Origin: Lotus japonicus
Taxonomy: Eukaryota > Streptophyta > Magnoliopsida > Fabales > Fabaceae
DNA: 64,000 nt
Assembly (NCBI RefSeq): GCF_012489685.1
Contig: NC_080041.1
Location: 27,021,780-27,085,779 of the forward strand
Reading direction: 5' to 3'
Shown here: positions 1 through 10,783 of the stretch, one piece after another
Layout: each line of letters begins with the position of its first letter
How positions within the stretch are numbered: the first letter of the stretch is position 1
Translations under genes and position numbers: made by a program
The notes under the pieces: model-generated
What the model saw: only the letters and a program-made list of their open reading frames with translations
Told to the model about the DNA's origin: nothing
Database searches by the model: none

Positions 1-690
1 ATCCTCGTGATGGCTTGATCCCAAAACTGACTTTACGATCATATCATTAACGTATACCTCCATGTTCCTTCCTACTTGGCCCTCAAATACCCTATCCATC
101 AACCGTTGATACGTCGCCCCCGCATTCTTCAGTCCAAAGGGTATGGTTTGATAACAGTAGTTTACCCTGGTGGTCATAAAGGCTGTTTTATCTTCATCCG
201 ACGGGTGCATCTTGATTTGGTGATATCTCGAATAGGCATCCATCAGACTTAGCAGCTCATTTCCGGACGCCCCATCCACTAACTTTGTCTATGCTTGGTA
301 ATGGGTAAGAATCTTTTGGACATGCCTTGTTTAGGTCTGTGTAGTCCACACACATTCGCCATTTCCCATTCGCCTTCTTTACCATCATCACATTCGCCAG
401 CCTGGTAGGATACTTAATTTCCTGGATAAAGTCTGTCGCCAGTAATTTGTTTACCTCTTGTTGGATTGCTTTCTCCTTTTCATCGCCCATTCGTCGGCGT
501 GTCTGGGTCACTGGTTTAATTCCGGGATTCAGCGCCAGCCTGTGACAAATGAAGTTCGGGTCTATTCCTGGCATGTCTTTGTGACTCCAAGCAAAAAGAT
601 CCAAATTATCGCCCAACAGCTTTGATAATCTCTGTCCTTGGACCTCAGTCAGTCTGGTCCCTATTTTGAGTACTTTCTCGCCAAATTTTA
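1..690 (-). pseudogene. Tat-lineage Ty3/gypsy reverse transcriptase fragment
   Basis: On the minus strand this encodes the N-terminal and palm part of a plant Ty3/gypsy reverse transcriptase. Visible motifs are DIFAW-like NLDLFAWSHKDMPGID, KKANGKWRMCVDYTDLNKAC and, after a frameshift near 260-290, MHPSDEDKTAFMTT and GLKNAGATYQRLMD. The catalytic box reads YVND where YVDD is expected, so one of the paired aspartates has become Asn. The wording (KACPKDSYPLP, NAGATYQRLMD) is that of the Tat/Athila branch. RNase H and integrase of this copy would lie left of the window. The reading stops at about 690, where plus-strand accessory-ORF sequence begins, so a deletion or recombination joint lies there. 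Certainly dead: frameshift plus catalytic change. Confidence 0.88.
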
Positions 691-822
691 GTTACGCTGA
701 ACTACTTGGCGCTCCTCCGGGCTCCAAGTTGTTCCCTCGATTAGGTTTCCCCTTTTACCGTCTTCTTCACACCTTCCTCCTAATCTCTTTGTTTCTGATG
801 ACTCTGCCTTTTTGCTTTTCAG

Positions 823-1496
823 GAAATATGAAGTTCTCTACTCCCGATCTGCTGGAGGCCTTCCTCTCCGGGAACGTTAAGGCACCCTCTCCGGTGTAGG
901 TTAGAGAGAAAAGGCGAAGCTCGCCGGTGGGCGATGGTTCTCCCAAGAAGAGGAAACTAGGTGAGCCAAGCTCCCAAGTTGCACCTTTGACTGTCGCGGG
1001 CGATGGGTCCATCGCGCCCGACCCCATTGTTTCGGATAGCGCACAAGATTCCTTGGCGCCTGATCAGCACAGCGAGGTGAACGCTTCCCCAGCCGTGGGT
1101 ACCTCTCGCCCCCTGACTTCAACGGCGGGCCAGCAGCCACCATCCTCTGTCCGCCCTCCGTCTCCTCCGCCCGTCCAGACTACTCATGGTTCATCAGCCC
1201 CTAGCTCTCATAGGGTTGGTGGCGGGGAAGAAAATCTTTCCTCGGACCGCCCAAAGGACCCTTCCAGCAGCTTTTCCGCCGACCCTTTTTCCTTCTTGCT
1301 CTCTCACCCTTATCTTGAAAAATTGAGGGAAGTTCCTAGCCAAAACCCGCAAGACGTTGCCCAAGAAGCTGTGTCAAATCTTCTCCGCGCCGGTTGTCTG
1401 TTCGCCCAAGTGGCTTGGCAGGCTCGGCCCTTCACCGGAATTGCAGGGCTTCGCCAGGAAGTTGCTCGCGTTGACCTTCGAGATGCTGTGGAATAA
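823..1496 (+). pseudogene. Tat-element accessory ORF, copy 1, second exon
   Basis: This plus-strand reading frame is the opposite sense to the surrounding pol fragments. It starts after an intron-like tail (pyrimidine-rich, ending TTTTCAG at 822). It has one in-frame TAG (897-899), then runs open to TAA at 1496. The protein is rich in Ser, Pro and Ala, has a basic patch (SPKKRKL) and ends in a heptad-like AVSNLL...LRQEVARV stretch. The same architecture is seen in the copy at 12699-13231 (AGVLHAF...LRSEVARL). Tat-lineage elements are known to carry additional ORFs, some antisense to pol near the 3' LTR, and the position here fits that. Exon 1 is missing in this copy. Function unknown. Confidence 0.65.
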
Positions 1497-2318
1497 GAGA
1501 AAAAGATATAATGTTAACTTATTTCGAGTTATTGTAACGCTTAGTACCTCTTTACTTCGTTTAAACTCTTTGTTTGTATTTTACTTTCAAGTTAATCGAT
1601 TCAGCTTTACTTTTTTATGTTTTATGCTTGTTTTAGCGCTTTTTAGAGTTTTTCTCTCTCGCACCCCCTATAGTTCCCTTGTTCCTGAATTACGTCTGAC
1701 GACATTGATGGTGTGCCTTGTTTAACTAGGACTTTTGCTCAGTTTTTGAACCGAGGCTTTGTCCACACCATATTTCCCGTAAGAGCAGGTGCGGCCTCGC
1801 CAGTTTTGTCCTGTCGAGGACTTATTGCTGCTAGGGACCCAATGGCCATGTAGGTTTACCCAGACTTATGCCTAGTTTGGTTCGCTCGCCCATATTTCAG
1901 GGAGGTTTTTAGGATAAGAAGCTTATCCGCACACATCGCCAACGAGTGACGGCGAGCTGCGTCGGCTTTTCCGGAGCGATCCCCAGACATCATGGTCGTG
2001 TTGGGATCGCCACCTTCAGGGAATTTTTCCCACTTATCTCTCGCCGCAATTCAGTGTGATTGAAATTGCTTGATACCATTTTTGTATTTTCAATCAGATG
2101 TGATAGTCAACAAACTCCGGAGATGGAGAACAAGAACGTATCTATGTTTTTACTATTTAGGCGCTTTGGCCAACAAACGCCCGAAATGGAGAACAAGAAT
2201 ATGCTTCTTCGTTTTTATTCCTACAATCTTCGCGAGACGCGTCAGCTGACAATCCTCGCGCCGAAGCCAGCTCCCTGTCAATCCTTTAACTGTAATAGTA
2301 TTTCAGGCTCGACGCGTT
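1497..2318. other. Tat element 3' non-coding spacer
   Basis: No convincing coding sequence. It holds a perfect hairpin GGATAAG-aag-CTTATCC near 1912-1930, a longer hairpin GCGATCCC...GGGATCGC around 1975-2010, and a diverged tandem duplication of about 60 bp (CAACAAAC...ATGGAGAACAAGAA) around 2107-2200. It lies between the integrase end and the accessory ORF of the minus-strand Tat element. Confidence 0.5.
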
Positions 2319-2728
2319 CTAGGAACGCGGCACTCGCCTTCCGTCTAAGTTCTTCAGGTGATAAGCCCCCTTTCCTAAGGCCTTCAAAATTCTGTAGAGG
2401 CCTTCCCAGATTGGACTCAACTTGTTCCCAGTGTTCCCGGTTGGTTTCTTAAGCACCAGGTCCCCCTTCTGCATCGCCCTCGGACGTACTTTCGTGTCAT
2501 ACTTCGCCGCAGCTCGCTGCTTCATCGCAGCCTCTCCGATGTGAGCCTCATCGTGTGTTTCCGATAACAAATCTAACTTCACCGCCATGTTGGAAGAATT
2601 CTCGCCCTCGAACCGCGACCCTGTTCGCTAAGAACTGTTGTCTATTTCTACGGGAAACATAGTGTCCGCCCCATAGGCCATCCTGAATGGAGTCTCCCCA
2701 GTGGTTGAGTGTTGCGTTGTGTTGTAGG
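2319..2728 (-). pseudogene. Tat integrase C-terminal segment
   Basis: Minus-strand continuation of a Ty3/gypsy integrase. It shows TTGETPFRMAYGADTMFP, which is typical of the end of the catalytic core, and then a C-terminal region with RAMQKGDLVLKK and LSPIWEGLYRI, the GPY/F-like region of plant gypsy integrases. An in-frame stop separates the two parts near 2625. The segment is cut from the rest of the integrase (6578-7783) by solo LTR A; the 5-bp duplication GTAGG at 2724-2728 and 6573-6577 marks the target site. Confidence 0.85.
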
Positions 2729-3389
2729 TGTAAGGCCCAAGTTTTAACGTTTTGGATAAGTGAATAAAATAAAAGAGTTATTTGATTAAGATAAATTTGG
2801 GAAAGAAAAAGGTTCAGGAAAAGTCCAAGAATTTATCGAAAAACCGATAAGAGTTATAGCACGACTAACATACGCTTAATCCTAGGTCAAAGGTATTAGC
2901 GAATAGTTAATTTACGCTTTAGGACACGATGGAAACTAATTCCAAAAATCCTCAGAGAAATGTTAGAACTTCTCTTTTCCGTCCTTAAACAATCATTTCG
3001 ATGCGAAATCCTGGAAAGTACGAACGTCAAATTCCAATTCTCGGAAGTTTGCCGAAACGGAATCCCTGATAGTTCGAGAAAACCTAAGATCGACTTTTTC
3101 TATTCGGAGCTGCAAAAGAAGATTCCACCCGCGTTCTCCTATTTCTCTCATCATTCCTAATCTTTCTTCAGAAGGAAGTTTTCTCATCCGACGATCACTG
3201 CAAAAAGTAGTTTTTCGGGATAATCCGACTTACACCGACTTATGCCGATTTTGGATCTTTTGGTTTAATTCCAAGAATCCTGTTTTGAGTTCTGGAATTC
3301 TGTCGCCAGAACCTATCTTAGAATGCGCAGAGGAACGCGCAGGAAAAATCGGAATCGCAAAAAAATCTTTTTCCGCTTTTTCCAAAACC

Positions 3390-3397
3390 TATAAATA
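3390..3397 (+). promoter_or_regulatory. TATA box of solo LTR A
   Basis: TATAAATA in the context ACCTATAAATAGCTTG, about 660 bp into the LTR. The related LTRs have a TATA-type box at the corresponding place (14061 in the Tekay LTR; TATATATA near 9840 in B and 23673 in C on the minus strand). Transcription would start near 3420. Confidence 0.65.
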
Positions 3398-4268
3398 GCT
3401 TGAAAATTAGATTTTTTGGCAAAAAATACCCATTTCCCCTCCCCAAACCCGCGAGCACCTAGAGAGAGAGAGAGATCCGGATCTTCGTCGTTTCTTGCCC
3501 GTTTGCTTCACCGATCGTCACTAATCGAAGACCTCGAGGTAGGTAAACTATACTCTCCTTCGAATCGTCGTTTCTGTCCACTTCTCCTACGACTTTCTGA
3601 GTTCAAAATTTTGAGGTTTTTGAAAAACTGTTCAAGATTTCAGTGTCTAAACTTCTTCCCTGCATGCTCCTGAGCGTGTTCTGCGGATTAGATTTTGTCG
3701 AATGTCGACGAAATGCCGCCGGGATCAATTTCTACCTTAAATACCCATTTTTCGGCAAAGTCGCAACCTTTACGCTCTAATCTATCGACTTGGCTTAGTG
3801 CTAGTAGGATTTGTCGTCATAAACGTCGTTGTGGACGTCCCCATCCAATTTGTTTTTCAAAAATCCAATTTTGAAATTTTGAGCTAAAAATAATGACCAA
3901 ACTACCCCTATATCAGTTTTCGATCCGAAAATTTTTCCGAGCCTAGAACCATCTTAGTTACGGCTTATGTTAACCTAGGAACCAAGTTTGATCGAAGAAA
4001 AATCGACCCTCCCAATTAAAGGAAGTGGCCGAGAGCTATATCAAGGGGGGGGGAGAATCCGATTTTTCGAAAACTTGTCTTAACGCGTTAGATTGTCGTA
4101 CCACGGAGGTAGTAGTGTACCGTGTAACCCTAGGACTCTTTGATTGCTGAGTTTCTGACTCTTGGTGTCGATTTCTGTGATTTTTGCTTAAGGTTCGTTT
4201 GAGGAGATTCCCGGAGATCAAGGAGAAGAGCTTGAAGAACATTTTGAGGAAGAAGCTGGAAGACCCAC

Positions 4269-4278
4269 CGGTGAGGGC
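4269..4278 (+). other. Conserved splice-donor-like site in LTR A
   Basis: CGGTGAGGGC. The same GGTGAGGGC core occurs at 14412-14420 in the Tekay LTR and on the minus strand at 22785-22793 in LTR C, although flanking sequences differ. It matches the plant 5' splice consensus (AG|GTGAG). Splicing itself is inferred. Confidence 0.5.
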
Positions 4279-4767
4279 TACTCTCTGAATTACTAGATAA
4301 TGCTTTAGGTGTCGACAAGTTCGACTTGATTTATGTGTTATGCACTTAATTGCTAAATGTCTGAATTGTTCTCTGAGGCTTCGGCCGACCTTGTCGAGTA
4401 ATTGATGCCATGATATTGTGTACCTGAGATTCTGAAGAGTGAGGTTTACGGGCAGGTCATGCCAAATTTTTATGAGATTTTGAGAGAGTTTTAAAAGGAC
4501 GAACGGAGTTCGGACTTTGTCATGCTCCAATGGATCGAGACCTTCTCAGGGAATTAATTGGGATTATGGGATCCCTGAAACTCATAGGAAGTATCATAAG
4601 ACTAAATGAATTCTATTTTCTCAAAGAAAATTCATAAGACATTAACCAATCTCTAAACCCCTTGAACAAGGATAACAACTTTAGATAAGAGCTTAGAGCC
4701 TGAATATTAGTCTTGAAGATATGAGAAGTGACGTCGAGTCCAAGTTTTGAGGAACTTACAAGTTTTC

Positions 4768-4925
4768 GAGTATGTTGATACTCTTTTGCTCGATGAGCAG
4801 GTTATTGTTTGGCTATCTAAAGTTTAGCCGGAGACTATAAGTTTCCAAGTACTTCGGTACCTTTTCGCTCGATGAGCAGTTTATTGTTTTGCTATCTAAA
4901 TTTTAGCCGGGAACCATGAGTTCCC
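4768..4925. repeat. Array of eight short hairpins in LTR A
   Basis: Consecutive inverted repeats: GAGTAT-gttg-ATACTC (4768-4783), GCTC-gat-GAGC (4788-4798), GGCTA...TAGCC (4811-4829), GGAGACT..AGTTTCC (4830-4846), GTAC-ttcg-GTAC (4849-4860, a UUCG loop), GCTC-gat-GAGC again (4867-4877), GCTA...TAGC (4891-4907) and GGGAAC-catga-GTTCCC (4909-4925). The second half is a diverged tandem copy of the first, and pairing is kept. LTR C has a counterpart array with different stem sequences (22010-22128). Confidence 0.7.
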
Positions 4926-5608
4926 AAGTACATTCTTCTTCTTTTTGATTAATTCATTTTGTCGCAGAATCGACATTTACCTTAGGGTATTCTTTTAGAG
5001 ACTTTAAGTTATCTAGAACACGTGGCGACGTGTCGGGTGAGGTCGGAGACGTTGTTTGGCTAATCACTTGCATTCATGCACTCATTTTGAGGTTAATACA
5101 CGGCGTGATACCGGACCTCGGTGGATTCCAAAATGGTCATAAGACCCGGATTTCCATATTTAGGACACTACGGTGGTCCTCAGTAGCAGACGGAATGGCA
5201 GACCTACGGGTTCACTGCTGATCTGACTACTTTTGTGTGGTGTAAGAGACACGCGAGCAGGAAGGTACCCACCGTGGCTGGTGTTAGGGCCGCCTCGTTG
5301 ATGTCCATCCTTCTTCCGGAATGCATTTTGTTACCCAGCATTGCATTTCATGCAACATACATGTTGACTTAGTTGCTGAGTGTGATTGGTAACTGTTTAT
5401 CCTATTTTTGAGGCATGCTACTTGTTTTTATGGTTCTTTATATTCATTGTGATACATGCAACCCTAGGAAGCTATCCCAAAACTTATAAGCCTGAGAGGC
5501 AAGTATTTATTATCCTATAATTATACCTGGTTTTATTAATTATATAATTCTTTGGAGTTGACCCTCGCGTCTGCTGTGTGTGTTTGGGCGGACTACGCCA
5601 TTTGTCAG

Positions 5609-6091
5609 ATGAGTATGGGGGATTGGTTTACCATGGTCAGCCCCTCGGGGGGGACCAGGTACGAGATGCTTGATCAAGACGACCCAGGTGCATGGGTGGT
5701 CGATCCCGAGGGCCACCGTGCGACCTACACCGGTCGGGTCATGGAGGACCGTGTCGACCGATTCGGACGCTTGACGGAGGGGGTGATGAGGAGGCACATA
5801 GTGAGCTTCAACCTGCCTCCAGGTGTGCACTGTGGACCCGGCTTGGGAGGACCTCCACTGCCACCATCCCCTTCGGATGATGAGGACCCCTCTGAGGAGG
5901 TGCCAGTAGGTGGGGCTTCGACGGAGTCTAGTCCGTCTACTGCTGCTGCTGTCATCGCGGATCTCGTTCCGGGCCCCGAGCCCGAGAGGCCAGTGCAGGA
6001 GCGCATTAGGGTGGACAGAGAGGGCAGTGTTGAGTATGTCGACTTAGTCGTCCTGGATGCAGATTCGGATGACGACCGCGCTAGCATGTAG
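5609..6091 (+). CDS. LTR-embedded ORF of solo LTR A (160 aa)
   Basis: Open from ATG at 5609 to TAG at 6089-6091. The start follows TTTGTCAG directly, a junction also found in LTRs B and C and, as CAACAG|ATG, in the Tekay LTR. The protein starts MSMGDWFTMVSPSGGTRYEM, has a mixed middle with Arg-rich and Pro/Asp/Glu/Ser-rich stretches (PPSPSDDEDPSEE) and ends SVEYVDLVVLDADSDDDRAS. LTR B keeps a recognisable start and the C-terminal VYIDLVVLDSDPDDD, with many differences at third codon positions, which suggests past selection on protein. No known domain, signal peptide or membrane segment is visible. Function unknown. It could be a chance ORF, but homologous reading frames in other LTRs argue against that. 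Confidence 0.5.
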   Translation: MSMGDWFTMVSPSGGTRYEMLDQDDPGAWVVDPEGHRATYTGRVMEDRVDRFGRLTEGVMRRHIVSFNLPPGVHCGPGLGGPPLPPSPSDDEDPSEEVPVGGASTESSPSTAAAVIADLVPGPEPERPVQERIRVDREGSVEYVDLVVLDADSDDDRASM

Positions 6092-6572
6092 GATCGAGTG
6101 CTAGTGTGGGCTCCTCGGGTAGGGATTAGTGTAGGAGTAGTGTCGATGCTCTGACCGTCATGCTTCAGTTTTGGGGACAGGGTAGTTTCCTACCGGTAGC
6201 TTTTTGTGTGGTTTCCTATGGAGATCACAGAGAGCTGGTTGGATTTAGGGGGTCTTTTCTTAGGCCGCTGGGCCAACTTGTTCTCAGATTTTGAGGTTTA
6301 GTGTTGCGGACACAGTATTTTTACCTTGGACTGTACATATTGCCTTCGAGCGTTACTCTCTTTCTGTCACCCGTCACTGGAGGTTACTCGTGACGTGGTT
6401 GTATTTAGCGAGGCATGTATATATAGTTGTATAGTAGTTTCTTTTATCTTTTGTTGGAAAGTTTATTGCTTTCTGTCTTTAGTTATATTGTCGAAAAAAA
6501 ATAATTCACGTTTTTCCGCTTAAGTATTTCTTTTGGTTACTAAAGTGACGCCACCGAAATTGGGGTGTTACA

Positions 6573-7783
6573 GTAGGACTAGATTACAACCGGGAGTTTG
6601 TCCAACCAGGCTCCCTTCGCCTCCGAGAGCCGGCGCTTCAAACCCCGCAGGATTACCTTATTTGCCGACTCTGCTTACCCGTTAGTCTGACGATGTTCCA
6701 CTAAAGAGAACCTTCTCTGAATACCCATCTCTTCTTAGAATTCTCTTGTTTGATTACTTGTAAACTGCGTCCCATTATCTGAAACGGTCGCCCTTGGTAC
6801 CACGAACCGACATACGATTCTTTTCCAGTAAAAACTTACGATCTTGGCTGTAGTAATGCTTGCGAGGGGCTCGGCCTCCACCCATTTGGTGAAGTAGTCC
6901 ACCGCTACGAGGATGAACTTTATTTGTGACCTGGCGGTGGGGAAAGGCCCGACGAGGTCAACTCCCCACATGGCGAAGGGCCATGGGGACCTAATCGTGG
7001 CCAGTTGTTCCGGCGGGGCCCTGGGCAAGTTTCAAATACTTGACACTTTTCGCATCTCTTCACGAATTTTGCACAGTCTTTTCTTATTGTGGGCCAGTAA
7101 AAACCCGCTCTGAGGACTTTGCTTGCCAGAGACCTTCCTCCGATGTGGCTAGCGCAAACCCCCCCGTGAACCTCTGCCATAACAACCTCATATTTCCCAG
7201 GTGGAAGACACCTCAGGAGGGGCGAACAAAATCCTTGTCGAAAGAGTATCTCATCGAGTAACGTGTAGTGTCCCGCCTCTCTCCTTTGTTCCTTTGAGTA
7301 CTTCACTACCTCACTTGGCTCTCCCGCTAAGATATCTACGATGGGGTCCATCCAAGTTTCTTGGCGGTCAATTGAGGCTACCAACTCTCCTTCTATGCTA
7401 GGATTGGCGAGCGTCTCTTGGATCACACTTCGATTATTTCTAGGCTGCCGAGTGCTTGCCAATTTTGCTAGGGCGTCTGCCCTTTGATTCTGCGCCCTTG
7501 GCACGAACTCAACTACGACCTCTTGCAATCGACCCATCAGTAGCCGTACGCGCTCCATATATTTTATCAAGGCCGGTTCCTTCACGTGGAATTCCCCATT
7601 TACTTGGTTTGCCACTAGCAGCGAGTCCGTTCTAACCAGCAAACTGTCGATTTGCACTTCAATTGCTAGCTTCAGACCTGCGATCAGAGCCTCATATTCT
7701 GCCTGATTATTGCTAGCTTTAATTTGGAATCTGAGGGACTGCTCTAATACTAACTCCCCAAGCCCTTGTAGCGTGACCCCTGC
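6573..7783 (-). pseudogene. Tat RNase H end and integrase, middle segment
   Basis: Read on the minus strand from 7783. The RNase H part has NNQAEYEALIAGLKLA, then RTDSLL and RAQNQRADALAKLAS. The integrase zinc-binding part has HGGVCASHIGGRSL and CEKCQ, followed by the catalytic core with WGVDLVGPFP and VSDNGTQF. A frameshift lies near 7030, where the frame passes from one stretch to the next. There are further stops near 6738 and at the TNG-stop-AE site, which would be TNGQAE with the catalytic Glu. The right end is cut by LTR B (duplication CCTGC) and the left by LTR A (GTAGG). Non-functional. Confidence 0.88.
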
Positions 7784-10559
7784 TGTAACACCCCGATTTC
7801 GGTGGCGTCACTTTAGTAACCAAAAAGAAACTTAATGCAGAAAACGTGAATATTTTTTTTTCCGATAACATAAACAAGATGAAAATAAATAAAACGCAAA
7901 TGCGAATGACAACAGAACTAATATACAATATAAATTACAGCCCCCGCTGTAAGTAGCAACCTCGTCACGAGTAACCTCCAGTGACGGAAAGTAGAAAAGT
8001 GTAACGCCCGAAGGCAATATGTACAGACTAAAGTAAAGGCTAAGTATCCGCAACACAAACCTCAAAAACGAGAATGAGTTAGCCCAATCGGCCCAAAAGA
8101 AGACCTCCTAAGTCCAACCAACTCCCTGTGATTCCCGTAAAGAAACCACACAAAAAGCTATATGCGGGAAACTACCCTGTCCCCAAAGAAACAAATGACA
8201 GTCAGAGCTAAGACTCTACTCCTACACTAATCCTATCTCGAGGAGCTCACACCAGCACTCAAACCTACGTGCTAGCGTGATCGTCGTCCGGATCCGAATC
8301 CAGAACGACCAAGTCTATGTACACTACCCGTCCTCCTCTCGCAACCGCGATGCGCTCCTGTTCCCGCATCTCAACCCTAGTCCCCCCCGAAGGGTGAACC
8401 ATCGTGAATCAGTCCGCCATGGACATCTGACAAAGGGCGTAGTCCGCCAAAGCACACACAGAAGACGCGAGGGTCAACTCCAAAGAATTATGTAAATAAT
8501 AAACCCAATAGGTACAGATAAGAGATAGCCACTTAGGCTTATAAGTTTAAGATAGCATCCTAGGGTTGTATACTTCACAATGAAGGTAACGACAGTAATA
8601 ACAAATAGCATGCATCAAATAGGATTAACAATTATCAATCACACTCAGCAACTAAGTCAGTATGCATGTTGCATGAAATGCAGATGCCGGTTAACCCAGT
8701 TAACCAATATGCATTCCGGAAACGGATGGACATCAACGAGTCAATCCTAGCACCAGCAACGGTGGGACCATTTCCGCTCGCGTGCCTCTTACACCACACA
8801 AAGGTAGCCAGATCAGCAGTAAACCCGAAGGTCTGCCATTTCGGTCTGCTACTAAGAGTCACATAATAGCGCTCTTACGCGGAAATCCGGGTCTTATGAC
8901 CATTTTGGAATCCACCGAGGTTCGGAGTACGTCCCGTGTTAATACCTCAAAATGAGTGCATGAATGCAAAGTGATTAGCCAAACAACGTCTTCGACCTCA
9001 CTCGACACGTCGCCACGTGTTCTAGCTAACTTATTGTCTCTAAAAGCTTACCCTAAGGTAAAAGTCGATTCTGCGACAAAATACAATTAACCATAAAATG
9101 AGTGCAAACAATCACGATAACTCTTCGAGTCATCAATGCTCCCACGAAGTCTCACGCTAGAGTGGAGTCTTACACATTCACAAAGTCTCCCCTAGGGTGC
9201 TCGGCCACTTTTGGTAATTAGGTGGGTCGATTTTTCTTCGATCAAACTTGGTTCCTAGGTTATTATTAGTCGTAACTAAGGGTATTCTAAACTCGGAAAA
9301 ATTATCGGATCGAAAACTGTCGCAGGGGTATTTTGGTCAATATTTTTAGCTCAGAATTTCAAAACTGAAATTTCGAAAAGCAAATTGGATAGGGACGTCA
9401 CCAACGACGTTTATGACAACTAATCCTACTAGCACTAAGCTAAGGCGATAGTTTTCAGCCCAAAGGACGAAGCTTTGCCCCAAAATGGGTATTTTAAGCA
9501 GAATTGAAACTCGACGGTAGTTTTTCGAGAATCAGCGCAGTATTATTAGCTAAACATACTCAGGAGAACGTAGGGAAGATGTTTAGAATCAAAAATGGAA
9601 TTATCAGGATAGTTTTGCAAAAACCTCAAAACTATGAGCACAGAAAGACATAGAGAAAAGCTATGGAAAAGGCGATCAGAGGTAAGGATTAGCGACTATA
9701 CCTCGATACCTTCAAGCAGCAACTGTTGAATCAACGATCAAGCAAGAAATGAAGAAAATTTCTTCTTCCTCGTCCTTCAATGAAGCTCGCGGCCTTGGGA
9801 GAGAAAATGGTGAAGTTTTGCCATTTTTTCTCCTTTTCTTGCTATATATAGAGGTTGGAAAAACGCGGGAAAATGAAAGTTTCGCGATTCCGATTTTTCC
9901 GGTTTCATTCTCCGTGAATTCTAAGATAGGTTTTGGCGACATAAATCCAAAACTCAAAAGAGGTTTCCTTGTATTTTAGGTGACTAATGCAAAATCGGTG
10001 TAAAAGTATTTTACCCGATAAGTTGCTTTTTGCATCGGATGTCGGAATAGAAAACTTCCTTCTGAAGAAAGATTGAAATCATCAAGAGAAATGGGTGTAC
10101 TCGTGTGGAATCTTCATTTGATGTTCTGAATAGAAAAAGTCTTCATCGTTGGTTGATTCTAGGGTTTTTGAACTATCAGGGTTTTAGTTTCGGCAAACTT
10201 CCGATGATTGGAATCGGACGCTCGTAGATCCTAGAGTTTCGCCTCGAAACGATTGTCATATAAGGAATAAGAGAAGTTCTAACATTTCTCTGAAGATTTT
10301 TGGAATTAACTTCCATCGTGTCTATAAGTGAAAACTAGCTATTTACTAGGGTTTCTGCCCTAGGTTTAAGCGTGTAATGATCGTGCTATAACTTTTATCG
10401 ACCTTGATGCAATCCTTAGACTTTTCCTGAACTTTCTCCTTCACAAATTTATTCCTTTCGATGAACTCTTGTTCAGGTTTTTTCTTCACGATCCATCAAA
10501 CCTAATCGTAAATGGAAATCTCTTCCACTTATTCTAAGCTTAAAAACATGGGTCTTACA
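7784..10559 (-). mobile_element. Solo LTR B, same family as A and C, shortened (2776 bp)
   Basis: On the plus strand it reads TGTAACACCCCGATTTCGG to GGGTCTTACA, the reverse complement of the A-type ends. The target duplication is CCTGC (7779-7783 and 10560-10564), and it splits the Tat RNase H coding region. Compared with A and C, about 1 kb is missing, including most of the hairpin array and the donor-like site; one ACTC-ttc-GAGT hairpin remains near 9130. A TATATATA promoter box lies near 9840-9850 on the minus strand. Confidence 0.87.
8266..8426 (-). pseudogene. Remnant of the LTR-embedded ORF in LTR B
   Basis: Minus-strand start ATG at 8426, preceded by CTTTGTCAG as in A. The reading begins MSMAD, meets a stop, continues FTMVHPSGGTRVEM, and ends RVVYIDLVVLDSDPDDDHAS before TAG at 8266. 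Relative to A it lacks about 320 nt of the middle and is frameshifted. The ends match A well at the protein level. Confidence 0.55.
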
Positions 10560-10783
10560 CCTGCTCCACTTCCGTTGTCGTTCGATGATCCATCAACAAA
10601 CAACGTCCATTGCGTGCTCACCTTCTCACCGTCTTCGGGTGTTAACTCCACCAAAAAATCAGCTAAAGTACGCGCACCGACCTTCCCCCTTTTGTTATAT
10701 CGCAAACCATATTCCGATAACTCAACCGACCACGTGACGAGTCTTCCTGACAAATCTAGCTTCTGCAACACTGTTCCGTGCTA
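10560..10783 (-). pseudogene. Tat RNase H N-terminal segment
   Basis: The minus strand shows the RT connection region (GRLVTWSVELSEYGLRY, ADFLVELTPE) and the start of RNase H (TQWTLFVDGSSNDNGSGAG, with the first catalytic Asp). The frame continues across LTR B into 7783. On the right the coding sequence stops abruptly at a Tat LTR, so the rest of RT is missing from this copy. Confidence 0.82.

Larger units (their letters stand above)
2729..6572 (+). mobile_element. Solo LTR A of a Tekay/chromovirus-like family (3844 bp)
   Basis: It begins TGTAAGGCCCAAG and ends CCGAAATTGGGGTGTTACA, with a perfect 5-bp duplication GTAGG on both sides. It has no terminal direct repeats and no gag-pol, so it is read as a solo LTR. 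B (7784-10559) and C (20629-24389) are the same family in the opposite orientation, sharing both termini. Order inside: TATA box (3390), leader, GGTGAGGGC donor-like site (4269), hairpin array (4768-4925), ORF (5609-6091), 3' tail. It splits the Tat integrase. The assignment to Tekay rests on similarity of layout and ends to the 13232-16093 LTR. A long non-autonomous element with LTR-like ends is the alternative. Confidence 0.85.

Noticed and set aside
2060..2452. 130-codon plus-strand ORF at the end of the Tat integrase
   Set aside because: Its second half is antisense to integrase, and the first half is a tandem-duplicated non-coding stretch.
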